From assembly GCF_017654315.1 (NCBI RefSeq), contig NZ_CP072203.1, forward strand, positions 2,852,001 through 2,916,000: 64,000 bases of DNA. The letters are read 5' to 3'. The notes under the pieces are model-generated. The model saw only the letters and a program-made list of their open reading frames with translations. It did no database searches and was not told the DNA's origin. The stretch is from Gordonia polyisoprenivorans. GTDB taxonomy: Bacteria; Actinomycetota; Actinomycetes; Mycobacteriales; Mycobacteriaceae. Position numbers and translations under genes: made by a program. Shown piece after piece: positions 40,269 to 48,970 of this stretch; the stretch's first letter is position 1, and each line of letters begins with the position of its first letter.

Positions 40269-41032
40269 CCCCCGCCATCGAGATCGCCGGACTGCGCTAC
40301 GCCTACCCCGACGGGCACCTCGCGATCGACCATCTCGATCTTGTCGTCGAACCGGGCGAGCGGATCGCACTGCTCGGCCCCAACGGAGCGGGCAAGACGA
40401 CACTCATGCTGCAGCTCAACGGAGTTCTGCTGCCGAGCGCGGGGGCGGTGAGCATCCACGGGTCCCGCGTGGCCAAGGACACCCTGCGTGAGGTCCGACG
40501 CCGCGTGGGACTGGTCTTCCAGGACCCCGACGACCAGTTGTTCATGCCCACCCTTGCCGAGGACGTGGCATTCGGACCGGCCAACTTCGGGGTGCGCGGT
40601 GACGAACTCGCCGCCCGCGTCCAGGAGGCACTGGCGGCGGTCTCGATGACCGAGCACGCGGGGCGAAGCCCGCACCACCTGTCCGGCGGACAGCGCCGAC
40701 GCGGCGCACTCGCCAGCGTATTGGCATGTCGCCCAGACATTCTGGTTCTCGACGAGCCGTCGGCGAACCTCGACCCGCAGGCACGGCGCGAGCTCGCCGA
40801 CACCCTGCTCACGCTGCACACGACGATGCTCGTGGTCACCCACGACCTGCTGTATGCGGCGCAGTTGTGTGACCGCGCGGTGGTGCTCGACGCCGGGCGG
40901 GTGGTCGCCGACGGCGACGTCGACGACATCCTGTCGGATACGGAATTGCTTGCCGCGCATCGCCTCGAGATGCCCTGGGGTTTCGACATCGATGCGGTGC
41001 GCCGGGCACGCGCCGCTCAGTCCTCCGCGTGA
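40265..41032 (+). CDS. cbiO: Energy-coupling factor ATPase
   Basis: The 255-residue ABC ATPase powers cobalt or nickel uptake. Walker A is GPNGAGKTT starting at Gly38. The Q-loop FQDPDDQLFMPTLAEDVAFGP is typical of ECF ATPases. The signature is LSGGQRRR, Walker B ILVLDEPSANLD, and the switch His is in VVTHD. The ATG at 40265 overlaps the cbiQ stop; the longer frame is spurious. Only one ATPase is present, as usual for CbiMNQO systems. Confidence 0.95.
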   Translation: MTPAIEIAGLRYAYPDGHLAIDHLDLVVEPGERIALLGPNGAGKTTLMLQLNGVLLPSAGAVSIHGSRVAKDTLREVRRRVGLVFQDPDDQLFMPTLAEDVAFGPANFGVRGDELAARVQEALAAVSMTEHAGRSPHHLSGGQRRRGALASVLACRPDILVLDEPSANLDPQARRELADTLLTLHTTMLVVTHDLLYAAQLCDRAVVLDAGRVVADGDVDDILSDTELLAAHRLEMPWGFDIDAVRRARAAQSSA

Positions 41033-41161
41033 GCCGACGCGCGCCGGTCAGGGTGACTGACCCTGCGGCCAGCATCGCCCTGACCACTCGGGCAGGGGAC
41101 GCACTGCCCTTCGGTTGGCACTCGGTGCAATAGGGACGGTTTGGCCTCACAACACTTCTGA

Positions 41162-41220
41162 CACACGGTGTGACGCGCGTAACGTCGCCGGTGCTCAAGT
41201 CGGCGTCACGCGGTGTGCGT
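41162..41220 (+). promoter_or_regulatory. Paired direct repeats upstream of the methanol dehydrogenase gene
   Basis: CACACGGTGTG (41162-41172) and CACGCGGTGTG (41207-41217) differ at one base and are 45 bases apart, ending about 25 bases before the GTG/ATG region of the dehydrogenase. The first is also an 11-base palindrome with a single odd centre. They are candidate sites for the response regulator encoded 7 kb downstream. The rest of the 41033-41242 gap holds a small CAGGGT/ACCCTG hairpin after cbiO and the GAAGGAGGA ribosome site. Confidence 0.4.
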
Positions 41221-41242
41221 CGGATGAAGGAGGACAGGTCAG

Positions 41243-42535
41243 ATGCAGGTAGACGAACTACTCAAACCGTTTCCCATCAAGGAGTTTCACCCGTTCCCGC
41301 GCGCGATGATGGGCCCGGGCGCGCACGAGATGATCGGCCCCGAGGCCCTCAAACTCGGGTTCAAGAAGACCCTCGTGATGACCACCGGTCTGCGGGGTAG
41401 CGACACCGTCCACAAGATCGTGGAGTCGTGCAAGTACCACGGCCTCGAGGTCGTCGTGTACGACCAGGTCGAGTCCAACCCCAAGGACTACAACGTCATG
41501 GACGCCGTGTCGTTGTACAACTCGGAGAAGTGCGACTCGTTCATCTCCATCGGTGGCGGTTCGGCGCACGACGCCTGCAAGGGTGCGCGCATCTCGGTCG
41601 CGCACGACGGCCGCAACGTCAACGAGTTCGAGGGCTTCAACAAGAGCGAGAACCCCAAGAACCCGCCGCACATCGCGGTGTCGACGACCGCGGGTACCGG
41701 GTCGGAGACCTCGTGGGCCTACGTGATCACCGACACCACAACCGATCCCGACAAGCCGCACAAGTACGTCGCCTTCGACGACGCGGCGGTGACCACCCTG
41801 GCGATCGACGACCCGGTGCTCTACTACGACTGCCCGGTCGCCTTCACCGCGCAGTGTGGGTTCGACGTGCTCGCCCACGCCTCGGAACCGTATGTGTCGC
41901 GCCTGAACTTCCCGCCGTCGATGGGCAACGCCCTGCACGCGGTCCGGATGACGGCCCGTCACCTGCGTGAGGCCACCTGGAACCCGACCGAACTCGCCGG
42001 CCGCGAGGGCATGATGTACGCGCAGTACATCGCCGCGCAGGCATTCAACTCCGGTGGTCTCGGCATCATCCACTCGATCAGCCACGCGGTCTCGGCGTTC
42101 TTCGACACCCACCACGGACTCAACAACGCCATTGCGCTGCCGCGCGTGTGGGCCTTCAACATGCCGGTCATGTACGACCGCTTCGCCGACATGGCCGACG
42201 CGATGGGCGTCGACACCCACGGCATGACCAAGGTCCAGGCCGCCGACGCCGCGCTCGAAGCGGCGATCCGGTTGTTGCGCGACGTGGGCATCGTGGAGAA
42301 GTTCGCCGACGTCAAGCAGAACACCTACCCGAAGAACCGTCTCGGTGAGGGCCCGACGAAGTACTACGAGAACCGCAAGGAGATCACCACCGACGCGGCC
42401 ACCATCGACGCGCTGACCAATCACGTGCTCGGTGACGCGTGCACCCCGGGCAACCCCAAGGAGTGCACCTTCGAGACCGTTCGCCCGGTCGTCGAGCACT
42501 GCGTCAACGGCGATCTCGACGAACTGCTCCCGTAA
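41243..42535 (+). CDS. mno: NDMA-dependent methanol dehydrogenase (iron-type ADH, mycofactocin-linked)
   Basis: The 430-residue protein is a group III (iron-type) alcohol dehydrogenase. It has the GGGSAHDACKG cofactor-binding block near residues 98-108, STTAGTGSETSWAYVI, and the metal-ligand regions FDVLAHASEPYV and HSISHAVSAFFDTHHGLNNA. Its N-terminus MQVDELLKPFPIKEFHPFPRA-type and overall pattern match the nicotinoprotein methanol dehydrogenase (Mno/Mdo) of Gram-positive methylotrophs and mycobacteria. In these, bound NAD is recycled by mycofactocin, or by NDMA in vitro. The ATG has an excellent GGAGGA ribosome site. The neighbours (MoxR/VWA, second ADH, MnoSR-like pair) support the call. 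Confidence 0.92.
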   Translation: MQVDELLKPFPIKEFHPFPRAMMGPGAHEMIGPEALKLGFKKTLVMTTGLRGSDTVHKIVESCKYHGLEVVVYDQVESNPKDYNVMDAVSLYNSEKCDSFISIGGGSAHDACKGARISVAHDGRNVNEFEGFNKSENPKNPPHIAVSTTAGTGSETSWAYVITDTTTDPDKPHKYVAFDDAAVTTLAIDDPVLYYDCPVAFTAQCGFDVLAHASEPYVSRLNFPPSMGNALHAVRMTARHLREATWNPTELAGREGMMYAQYIAAQAFNSGGLGIIHSISHAVSAFFDTHHGLNNAIALPRVWAFNMPVMYDRFADMADAMGVDTHGMTKVQAADAALEAAIRLLRDVGIVEKFADVKQNTYPKNRLGEGPTKYYENRKEITTDAATIDALTNHVLGDACTPGNPKECTFETVRPVVEHCVNGDLDELLP

Positions 42536-42560
42536 GAGCGGTGCGTCGCCGATGAAGACC

Positions 42561-42654
42561 GATGTGGGGATGTGTCTGCCCCGAATAGCGTGTCCCCACA
42601 TCACTACACGCCGGTGGTCACCCGAACGCCCCCAATTCGGGTGATCACCGGCGT
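42561..42654 (+). terminator. Two stem-loops between mno and moxR
   Basis: GATGTGGGGA (42561-42570) pairs exactly with TCCCCACATC (42593-42602). A second, stronger stem of 19 bases with one mismatch (42608-42626 with 42636-42654) follows at once. They lie 26 bases after the dehydrogenase stop and probably reduce read-through into moxR or stabilise the mno message. Confidence 0.65.
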
Positions 42655-42700
42655 GGCCACCGGCCGCCGGCCCACATCCACCAGACCTCAGGAGAGATCG

Positions 42701-44005
42701 ATGCCCACCTCCACCGTCACCACCGACGACACCGTCGCCCCGCATGTCGAAGATGCTGCGAGCCAACCTGATTCGGGTGACGGCTTCCGTGATGTCGACG
42801 ACGTGGTCGCCCGGTTCGCCGAGGCGGGTTACCTGGCCGATCAACGTCTGGCGACCACCGTCTTCCTGCAGAGCCGGCTCGGCAAACCTGTCCTTCTCGA
42901 AGGTCCGGCAGGAGTGGGCAAGACGCAGCTCGCCAAGACCCTGGCGGAGGTGACCGGCCGAGATCTGTTGCGGCTGCAGTGTTATGAGGGTCAGGACGAG
43001 ACCACCGCGCTCTACGAGTGGGACTACGGCAAGCAGTTGCTCTACACCCAGGTGTTGCGGGAGAAGATCTCTGCGGTGGTCGCCGACGCCGACTCGCTGT
43101 CGGAAGCGGTCGACCGCATCGGCGCCGAGGAGAGCGTGTTCTTCTCCGAGCGCTTCCTCGCCCCCCGGCCGCTACTCGAGGCGGTGCGCAGCGAACGCCC
43201 GGTCGTCCTGCTGATCGATGAGGTCGATCGCGCCGATGAGGCGCTCGAGGCGGTGCTGCTCGAACTCCTCGCCGAATACCAGGTGTCGGTACCCGAGATC
43301 GGTACCTTCGTCGCCAAGCATCAGCCGATGATCGTGTTGACCTCCAACAACACTCGTGACCTGTCGGCGGCACTGAAACGTCGGTGTCTGCACCTGTCGC
43401 TCGATTACCCGGACGCCACCCGGGAATTGGAGATCATCAAGTCCAAGAACACCGGCCTGGCCGAGACACTGGCGGCCAAACTCGTGGAGATCGTGCGCGG
43501 GCTGCGTGAACTCGACCTGCGCAAGGCGCCGAGTATCTCCGAGGCGATTGACTGGGCGCGGACCCTCGCGGTGCTCGGCGCCGACGAACTCTCCGCCGAC
43601 ATCCTCGGGCAGACCGCCAACGTCGTCGTCAAGTACGACCGCGACCTCACCCGCGCGCTCGACGCCCTGCCCCGGCTGGTGGACCCGAACGCGCAGGTGC
43701 CCGATCATCTGCACACCCACGGACATTCCCACGATCACGGCCATTCCCATTCGCACGACGGGCATTCCCACACCCACGACGACGCCCACGAGGGCGAGCA
43801 CACACACGACGACCCGCACGGTGGTCGCGCCAAACGTGCCGAGAAGGACAAGCCCGGCCGCCACGGTGACGACTATTACGGTTCGCCCGGGGCCAAGAGC
43901 GATGCCGGGACCCGGGCGGTGAGTGCCACGCAGGGCAGTCGCTCCTTCGGCGACACCGGCCGTTCCCGCTCGGGTTCGGGTACCCGCCGCAAGCGTCCGT
44001 TCTAG
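42701..44005 (+). CDS. MoxR-family AAA ATPase with His-rich C-terminal region
   Basis: The 434-residue protein has a MoxR AAA+ core: Walker A GPAGVGKTQ at 68-76, Walker B VVLLIDEVDRAD, sensor 1 IVLTSNNTRDL and an arginine-finger region RRCLHLSLDYPD. MoxR ATPases act with VWA proteins to mature or load cofactors into other enzymes. Between about residues 334 and 370 it has a run of HxH repeats with more than fifteen His residues, a likely metal-binding tail, then a basic Ser/Gly/Arg end. The ATG at 42701 has an AGGAGAG ribosome site. The VWA partner follows after 11 bases. A role in metal insertion into the flanking alcohol dehydrogenases is an inference. Confidence 0.9.
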   Translation: MPTSTVTTDDTVAPHVEDAASQPDSGDGFRDVDDVVARFAEAGYLADQRLATTVFLQSRLGKPVLLEGPAGVGKTQLAKTLAEVTGRDLLRLQCYEGQDETTALYEWDYGKQLLYTQVLREKISAVVADADSLSEAVDRIGAEESVFFSERFLAPRPLLEAVRSERPVVLLIDEVDRADEALEAVLLELLAEYQVSVPEIGTFVAKHQPMIVLTSNNTRDLSAALKRRCLHLSLDYPDATRELEIIKSKNTGLAETLAAKLVEIVRGLRELDLRKAPSISEAIDWARTLAVLGADELSADILGQTANVVVKYDRDLTRALDALPRLVDPNAQVPDHLHTHGHSHDHGHSHSHDGHSHTHDDAHEGEHTHDDPHGGRAKRAEKDKPGRHGDDYYGSPGAKSDAGTRAVSATQGSRSFGDTGRSRSGSGTRRKRPF

Positions 44006-44016
44006 GGAGCGGCGTC

Positions 44017-45543
44017 ATGGAAGGAGCGGTCCACCGGTTCGTCCGGCTGCTGCGCTTGCACGGCGTGCGCATCGGCGTCTCGGAGGCGATGGACGCGATG
44101 GCGGCCGTCGGCACCGCCGAGATCCTCGCCGATCGTGAACTCATGCGTTCGGCGCTGCAGGCGTGTCTGATCAAGGATCGACGCGACGAGCAGACCTTCG
44201 ACGAGGTCTTCGACAAGTATTTCTCGTTGCGTCCGGTGCTCGACACCGATGACGGACACGGACATTCGCACAGTCACGACGATCTCTCCGACACCGGTGA
44301 GCTCGCCGAGTACACCCTGTCCGACGAGGTGAGCAACACCCCGCAGCAAGGTCACAGTCATGGTCCGCCGTCGAACATTCGGGACTTCTTCGACCCCGAG
44401 GACCTCGCCGAGCAGTACAACCTGCATCAGGAGGCCAACAAACTCGACATGGCGTCGTTGACCGACGAGATCGTGCTGTCGGCGGATTCGGTCCCCAACT
44501 CCGAGCAGGCCGCTCGCGTGCAGCTGACGGTGTCACGCCTGCACAACCCGGGCCGCCCGGGGGAACTCGTCACCGGCAATCCGACCCAGCTCGACGCCGA
44601 GTTGTCGGTGGCGCAGGAGATGGCGCTGCTCGACTGGCTCGATGACGCCGGGGGACTGTCCGGTTCGCAGCCCGACCGCGAGGAGATCGCCCGACTGCGC
44701 AGCGCGCTGGCGGGATTGCTCGACGGTTTGCCCGAGAAGCTGCGTGATCACCTCGAGGCGCTCATGGCGACCGACCATGAGATCGAGGACCGTGAGGTGA
44801 AGGCGTCGGTGCGCGATGCCATTCACGAGCACGAGCGGGCCAGCCTGGAGGAGTCGATCCGCAGGCTCATCCGATCGCTGCACGGCGCGCCGCGCGCCCG
44901 ACGCAAACTCGCCGCCCGCGGCACGGTCGACGCGGCCCGCACGATGCGCGCGAATCTGCGATTCGACGGGGTGCCGTTCCGGCCCATCACCGTTGCCAAG
45001 GTCGAGGACCGCCCGTCGCTGCTGATCCTCGCCGATGTGTCGTTGTCGGTGCGCAGCGCGGCCCGCTTCACCCTGCAACTCGTGCACGGACTGCAGAGCA
45101 TGGTGGCCCACGTCCGGTCGTTCGCCTTCGTCTCCGACCTCGTCGAGATCACCGATCTCTTCGCCGAGCACCCTCCCGAGGAGGCGCTGTCGCTGGTCGT
45201 CTCGGGCCTGCCGGCCGGCGGTGTGCTCGACACCGACGCCGACTCCGATTACGGCAATGCACTGCAGTGCTTCCTCGACGAGTTCGGTGGTGCGATCACC
45301 CGGCGCACCACCGTCATCGTGCTCGGCGACGGTCGCAACAACGGCCGCGACCCGAACCTCGATGCGTTGGAGGAGATCAGCCGCCGGGCCAGGGAGACCA
45401 TCTGGATCACACCCGAACCCAGCTACTCGTGGGGCCTCGGGTCGTGCGACCTGCCGGCCTACGCCACACTGTGCGACCGCGTGCACGTCGTCCACGACCT
45501 CGAGGCGCTCGAGCAGGTCTCGGTCAGCGCATACGGCGCGTGA
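44017..45543 (+). CDS. VWA-domain protein (CoxE-like), partner of MoxR ATPase
   Basis: The 508-residue protein belongs to the CoxE/VWA group. Its C-terminal von Willebrand A domain has the MIDAS motif D340-V-S-L-S in LLILADVSLSVRSAARF, then VIVLGDGRNNGRDP. The N-terminal half is helical. A short His-rich stretch, DDGHGHSHSHDD, lies near residue 80, and GHSHG follows near 110, echoing the His-rich tail of the neighbouring MoxR protein. MoxR-VWA pairs assist maturation of partner enzymes. It lies between two iron-type alcohol dehydrogenase genes, its probable clients. Confidence 0.9.
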   Translation: MEGAVHRFVRLLRLHGVRIGVSEAMDAMAAVGTAEILADRELMRSALQACLIKDRRDEQTFDEVFDKYFSLRPVLDTDDGHGHSHSHDDLSDTGELAEYTLSDEVSNTPQQGHSHGPPSNIRDFFDPEDLAEQYNLHQEANKLDMASLTDEIVLSADSVPNSEQAARVQLTVSRLHNPGRPGELVTGNPTQLDAELSVAQEMALLDWLDDAGGLSGSQPDREEIARLRSALAGLLDGLPEKLRDHLEALMATDHEIEDREVKASVRDAIHEHERASLEESIRRLIRSLHGAPRARRKLAARGTVDAARTMRANLRFDGVPFRPITVAKVEDRPSLLILADVSLSVRSAARFTLQLVHGLQSMVAHVRSFAFVSDLVEITDLFAEHPPEEALSLVVSGLPAGGVLDTDADSDYGNALQCFLDEFGGAITRRTTVIVLGDGRNNGRDPNLDALEEISRRARETIWITPEPSYSWGLGSCDLPAYATLCDRVHVVHDLEALEQVSVSAYGA

Positions 45544-45606
45544 ACCGTCGGTGGCCGCGTAGGATTTCGGCAACGACTGGTGGGTGCGACGAGGTGGGTG
45601 AACGGG

Positions 45607-46827
45607 ATGCACGCCGATATCGGTGAGGCCCGACCCGAGGTGGATTCGGAACGGCCACGACTCGCAGCGCGGCCGACGCGGATCCCGGTGGTCAAGTTCC
45701 ACACTCCCGAGGTCATCGTCGGTCCCGGCGCTCTGGATGAGATCCCCACGGCCGCTGCAGGTCTGGGGATGCGGCGGCTGATGATCGTCTCGGACCGCAA
45801 CCTGGTGGCCACCCCCTGGTATCCGCGCCTGGCGCAACGTCTGCGGGCGGCCGACCTCAAGGTGGCGTCCTTCACCGACGTCTCACCGAATCCCCGGGCG
45901 CCGGAGATCGCGTCGGGCTTCGACCATTACGAGCAGACACGCTCGGACGGAATCGTGGCGCTCGGCGGTGGCTCGGTGATCGACGCCGCCAAGGGAGTGG
46001 CCATCCTGGCGGCCAACGGAGGTCACATCCTGTCCTACGAGGGCATCGACCGTGCCCGCAGCCCGCTACCGCCGCTGATCGCAGCCCCGACCACGGCGGG
46101 CAGCGGCTCGGACGTGTCGCAGTTCTGCATCGTCAACGACGTGGACCGGATGACGAAGGTGACGATCATCGGGCGCGGATTGGTCCCGAATGTGTCGGTG
46201 ATCGATCCCCACGCGCTGGCCACGCTGCCGCCCGAGGTGGCTGCGCAGTCGGGGATGGACGCGATCACGCACTGCATCGAGGCCTACGCGTCGCTGGCGC
46301 ACACCAGACTCACCGACCGCTCGGCGTTGTCGGCCATCGGGACCGCATGGCGATCGATCGAGCGCTTCGTCGACTGTCCCGGTGACCCCGACGCCGGACT
46401 CGACATGGCCTACGCCGCCCTCGAGGCCGGGATGGCGTTCACCAACGCCATCCTCGGCGCCACCCACGCGATGAGCCATCCGGTCGGCGGATTGTGCGAC
46501 GCCGCGCACGGAGCGATCAACTCCGTTCTGCTCCCGCACGTCATCCGGTTCAACGCGGAGACCGACCCGACCCCCTTCGTCGATCTGGCCCTGGCCGTCG
46601 GCATCCCGACGGCGTCGTCGGCGTTCGTGACCGCCGAGCGATTCGCCGACGCGGTGTGCGAACTCTCGCGACGGATCGGGATGCCGGCTCGACTTTCTCA
46701 GCTGGGAGTCAGCGCCGCACACATCAACGCCTTGACCGCCAACGCGCTCGTCGATGCCTGTATGCGGACCAATCCGCGTCAGCCGACCCCGGCCGACGTC
46801 GCGCGTCTCTATCGCGAGGCGTTATGA
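45607..46827 (+). CDS. Iron-containing alcohol dehydrogenase (1,3-propanediol dehydrogenase-like)
   Basis: The 406-residue group III dehydrogenase has the nucleotide-binding GIVALGGGSVIDAAKG, the PTTAGSGSDVSQF block and metal-ligand regions MDAITHCIEAY and ATHAMSHPVGGLCDAAHG. It is clearly different from the methanol dehydrogenase upstream and resembles the second iron-type ADH found next to the MnoSR genes in mycobacteria. Substrate is unproved; diols or longer alcohols are possible. The ATG at 45607 is preferred; a GTG at 45580 would add nine residues. The stop overlaps the sensor-kinase start (ATGA). Confidence 0.88.
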   Translation: MHADIGEARPEVDSERPRLAARPTRIPVVKFHTPEVIVGPGALDEIPTAAAGLGMRRLMIVSDRNLVATPWYPRLAQRLRAADLKVASFTDVSPNPRAPEIASGFDHYEQTRSDGIVALGGGSVIDAAKGVAILAANGGHILSYEGIDRARSPLPPLIAAPTTAGSGSDVSQFCIVNDVDRMTKVTIIGRGLVPNVSVIDPHALATLPPEVAAQSGMDAITHCIEAYASLAHTRLTDRSALSAIGTAWRSIERFVDCPGDPDAGLDMAYAALEAGMAFTNAILGATHAMSHPVGGLCDAAHGAINSVLLPHVIRFNAETDPTPFVDLALAVGIPTASSAFVTAERFADAVCELSRRIGMPARLSQLGVSAAHINALTANALVDACMRTNPRQPTPADVARLYREAL

Positions 46828-48308
46828 GTGTCTCCTCGAGGTTCGGCGACCGCGATCTGACGCCCGGCGTGGACGAGGTCGTCGGGTCGGACTTCGATTC
46901 GCTGATCGGTTTGCACTCGGTGAAGGGCTCGCACTACGCGCAGTTCCGCGGGGTCGAAGAGCGTCTCGGTCGTGTGGTCGGTGCACTCGACCGCATCTCG
47001 CGGGCCCTCGTGCAGACCGCGGAAGGACCGGAGACTCTCGTGCTCTCGGTGGTGCGCGCGGCGGCCGAACACCTCGAGGCCGACTGGGTGGTCTTCGCCC
47101 TCTGCGACGGCGAGCTCGACCGCACGGGGCCGCGTCACCTGATGATGGACGGCGACGGCACCATCTATGCCTTCGAGGGCGTGCAGGTCGCGCGCGCGCC
47201 GAGCCACCTGCCCGACGAGGTGCTCAACCGTCTCAACGACATCTTGCGCAACCAGCTCGGTGAGCTCGTCCGTCCGGTTGTCGCCGATCACCATCTGCAT
47301 GTGCCGGTCCACCTCGACGGCCGGGTGGTCGGCGGGCTGTCGGCGTGGACGCCCCCGCGCCACGTGGTCGACTCTGCCGACCTGGTGGTGATGCGCATCC
47401 TCGCGCGACAGGCAGTGGTGGCGCTGCTCAATGCGGCACTGCTCGAGGAGAGTCGCCATCAGCTCGCCCGCGCCGAGGACGCCTACGCCAAGGCCCGTGA
47501 GCAGGCCACCGACCTGGCGGTGCAGAACGTGGAATTGCAACGCACACAAAGGGAGTTGTCGGCGGTGATGCGACAACGGCTGGTCACCGAGGAGCGCGAA
47601 CGCATCGCCCGGGAACTGCACGACTCGGTGACGCAGTCGGTGCTGTCGGCGGGTGTGCAGATCGAGGTCTGCCGGATGGAGTGCGACCCGGAGACCGCCG
47701 AGCGCCTCGAGGTCGCGGGGACGCTGACCCGCAACGCGGTCGAGCAACTGCGCTCGGTGATCTATGCCCTGAACCAGTCGCCGTCGGTGGAGGGGTTGAG
47801 CCTGGGGGAGGTTCTCGACGAACTGTGCTCGATGCACATGCCGGCTGATCTGGAGACCGAGGTGCGGGTGGTCGGCCGGCCCCGTGACCTGCCCGACGAC
47901 GTGCAACACGCCATTCTGCGCATCGCCGGCGAGGCGCTGTTCAACACCGCGGTGCACGCCGAGGCGACGCTGGCGCGGGTGGTGCTCACCTACGGCGATC
48001 ACGACGTGAGCCTGACCGTCGACGACAACGGCGTCGGCGACCCGGGACACATGCGTCGCGTGCTGCGTGCGGCGACACTGGGCGATCTGGCGGGGCGACA
48101 TCGGGGCCTGGCGAACATGTCGGCTCGGGCACGTGAACTCGGTGGTGAGTTCCGGATCCGCCGATCCCGGATGGGCGGCGTGCGGGTCGGGGTGGAGATC
48201 CCGGCCGGCACCGTCACCGAATCGACGTCGTTGCGGCGCGCCACCACCGAATCGGTCCGGCGTACCGCCGGGACACGATCGCCACTGCATCAGGAGGTCA
48301 GCAGATGA
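46824..48308 (+). CDS. mnoS: Sensor histidine kinase of NarL type (MnoS/MadS-like)
   Basis: The 494-residue kinase has no transmembrane segment. A GAF-like sensory domain spans about residues 60-215 and a coiled coil follows. The HisKA_3 dimerisation motif ERIARELHDSVTQSVLS has phospho-His266, and a HATPase end carries DDNGVGDPG and GLANMSARARELGG. Soluble GAF kinases sense small molecules in the cytosol. Gene order with the two alcohol dehydrogenases matches the MnoS kinase that controls methanol dehydrogenase in mycobacteria. The ATG overlaps the preceding stop, and its own stop overlaps the regulator start. Confidence 0.88.
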   Translation: MSVSSRFGDRDLTPGVDEVVGSDFDSLIGLHSVKGSHYAQFRGVEERLGRVVGALDRISRALVQTAEGPETLVLSVVRAAAEHLEADWVVFALCDGELDRTGPRHLMMDGDGTIYAFEGVQVARAPSHLPDEVLNRLNDILRNQLGELVRPVVADHHLHVPVHLDGRVVGGLSAWTPPRHVVDSADLVVMRILARQAVVALLNAALLEESRHQLARAEDAYAKAREQATDLAVQNVELQRTQRELSAVMRQRLVTEERERIARELHDSVTQSVLSAGVQIEVCRMECDPETAERLEVAGTLTRNAVEQLRSVIYALNQSPSVEGLSLGEVLDELCSMHMPADLETEVRVVGRPRDLPDDVQHAILRIAGEALFNTAVHAEATLARVVLTYGDHDVSLTVDDNGVGDPGHMRRVLRAATLGDLAGRHRGLANMSARARELGGEFRIRRSRMGGVRVGVEIPAGTVTESTSLRRATTESVRRTAGTRSPLHQEVSR

Positions 48309-48964
48309 ACAACCCCGACATCGCGACGACGGCGGTGCGCACCATGCTGGTCGACGACCACGCACTCCTGCGTGCGGGCATTCGCTCGCTCCTCGAACGG
48401 GAGGAAACGATTTCGGTTGTGGGCGAGGCGGATTCGTTCGACCAGGCACTGGCCGAGGTCGAGCGGTCGCGGCCGGATGTGGTCGTCGTCGATCTGAAGT
48501 TGACGGCGGGCACCGAATACGAGGGGTTACGGCTGATCACCGAGATCGCCGCCCGGCATCCCGAGGTGGCCACTCTGGTGTTGACGACATTCCTCGACGA
48601 CGATCTCGTGGTGCGCGCGGTGAAGGCGGGAGCACGTGGCTACGTGGTCAAGGACGTCGACACCACCGAGTTGGTCCGGGCCATCCAGTCGGTTTCCGGC
48701 GGCGGCAGCGCGTTCGATCCGCGCAGCGCGGCGATCGTGTTGCGCACGGTGTCCGGCGATGGTGGCGGATCGGAAACCCTGACCGAACGTGAGCGCGAGG
48801 TGTTGCGGCTTCTCGCCGACGGGATGAGCAACAAGCGCATCGGTACGACGCTGTTCATCTCCGAGTCGACGGTGAAGTTCCACATTCGCAACATCATTCG
48901 CAAGCTCGGCGTCAGCAAACGGACCGACGCGGTGTACATCGCCAGTAAGCGCGGGCTGATCTGA
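48305..48964 (+). CDS. mnoR: NarL/LuxR-type response regulator (MnoR/MadR-like)
   Basis: The 219-residue protein has a receiver domain with the acidic pair Asp17-Asp18 and phospho-acceptor Asp63 in VVVVDLKL, plus the conserved Lys in GYVVKDVD. A LuxR-type helix-turn-helix follows (LTEREREVLRLLADGMSNKRIGTTLFISESTVKFHIRNI). It is translationally coupled to the kinase gene. It probably activates the mno promoter; direct repeats upstream of mno are candidate sites. Confidence 0.9.
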   Translation: MNNPDIATTAVRTMLVDDHALLRAGIRSLLEREETISVVGEADSFDQALAEVERSRPDVVVVDLKLTAGTEYEGLRLITEIAARHPEVATLVLTTFLDDDLVVRAVKAGARGYVVKDVDTTELVRAIQSVSGGGSAFDPRSAAIVLRTVSGDGGGSETLTEREREVLRLLADGMSNKRIGTTLFISESTVKFHIRNIIRKLGVSKRTDAVYIASKRGLI

Positions 48965-48970
48965 CGAGGC

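Noticed and set aside
41258..42844. 528-codon minus-strand frame over the methanol dehydrogenase gene
   Set aside because: It mirrors a strongly supported plus-strand gene and shows no recognisable domain.
43700..43815. Repetitive CAC/CAT-rich DNA that resembles a short tandem-repeat or CRISPR-like array
   Set aside because: The repeats are codons for a His-rich protein segment in frame, with no constant repeat-spacer structure.
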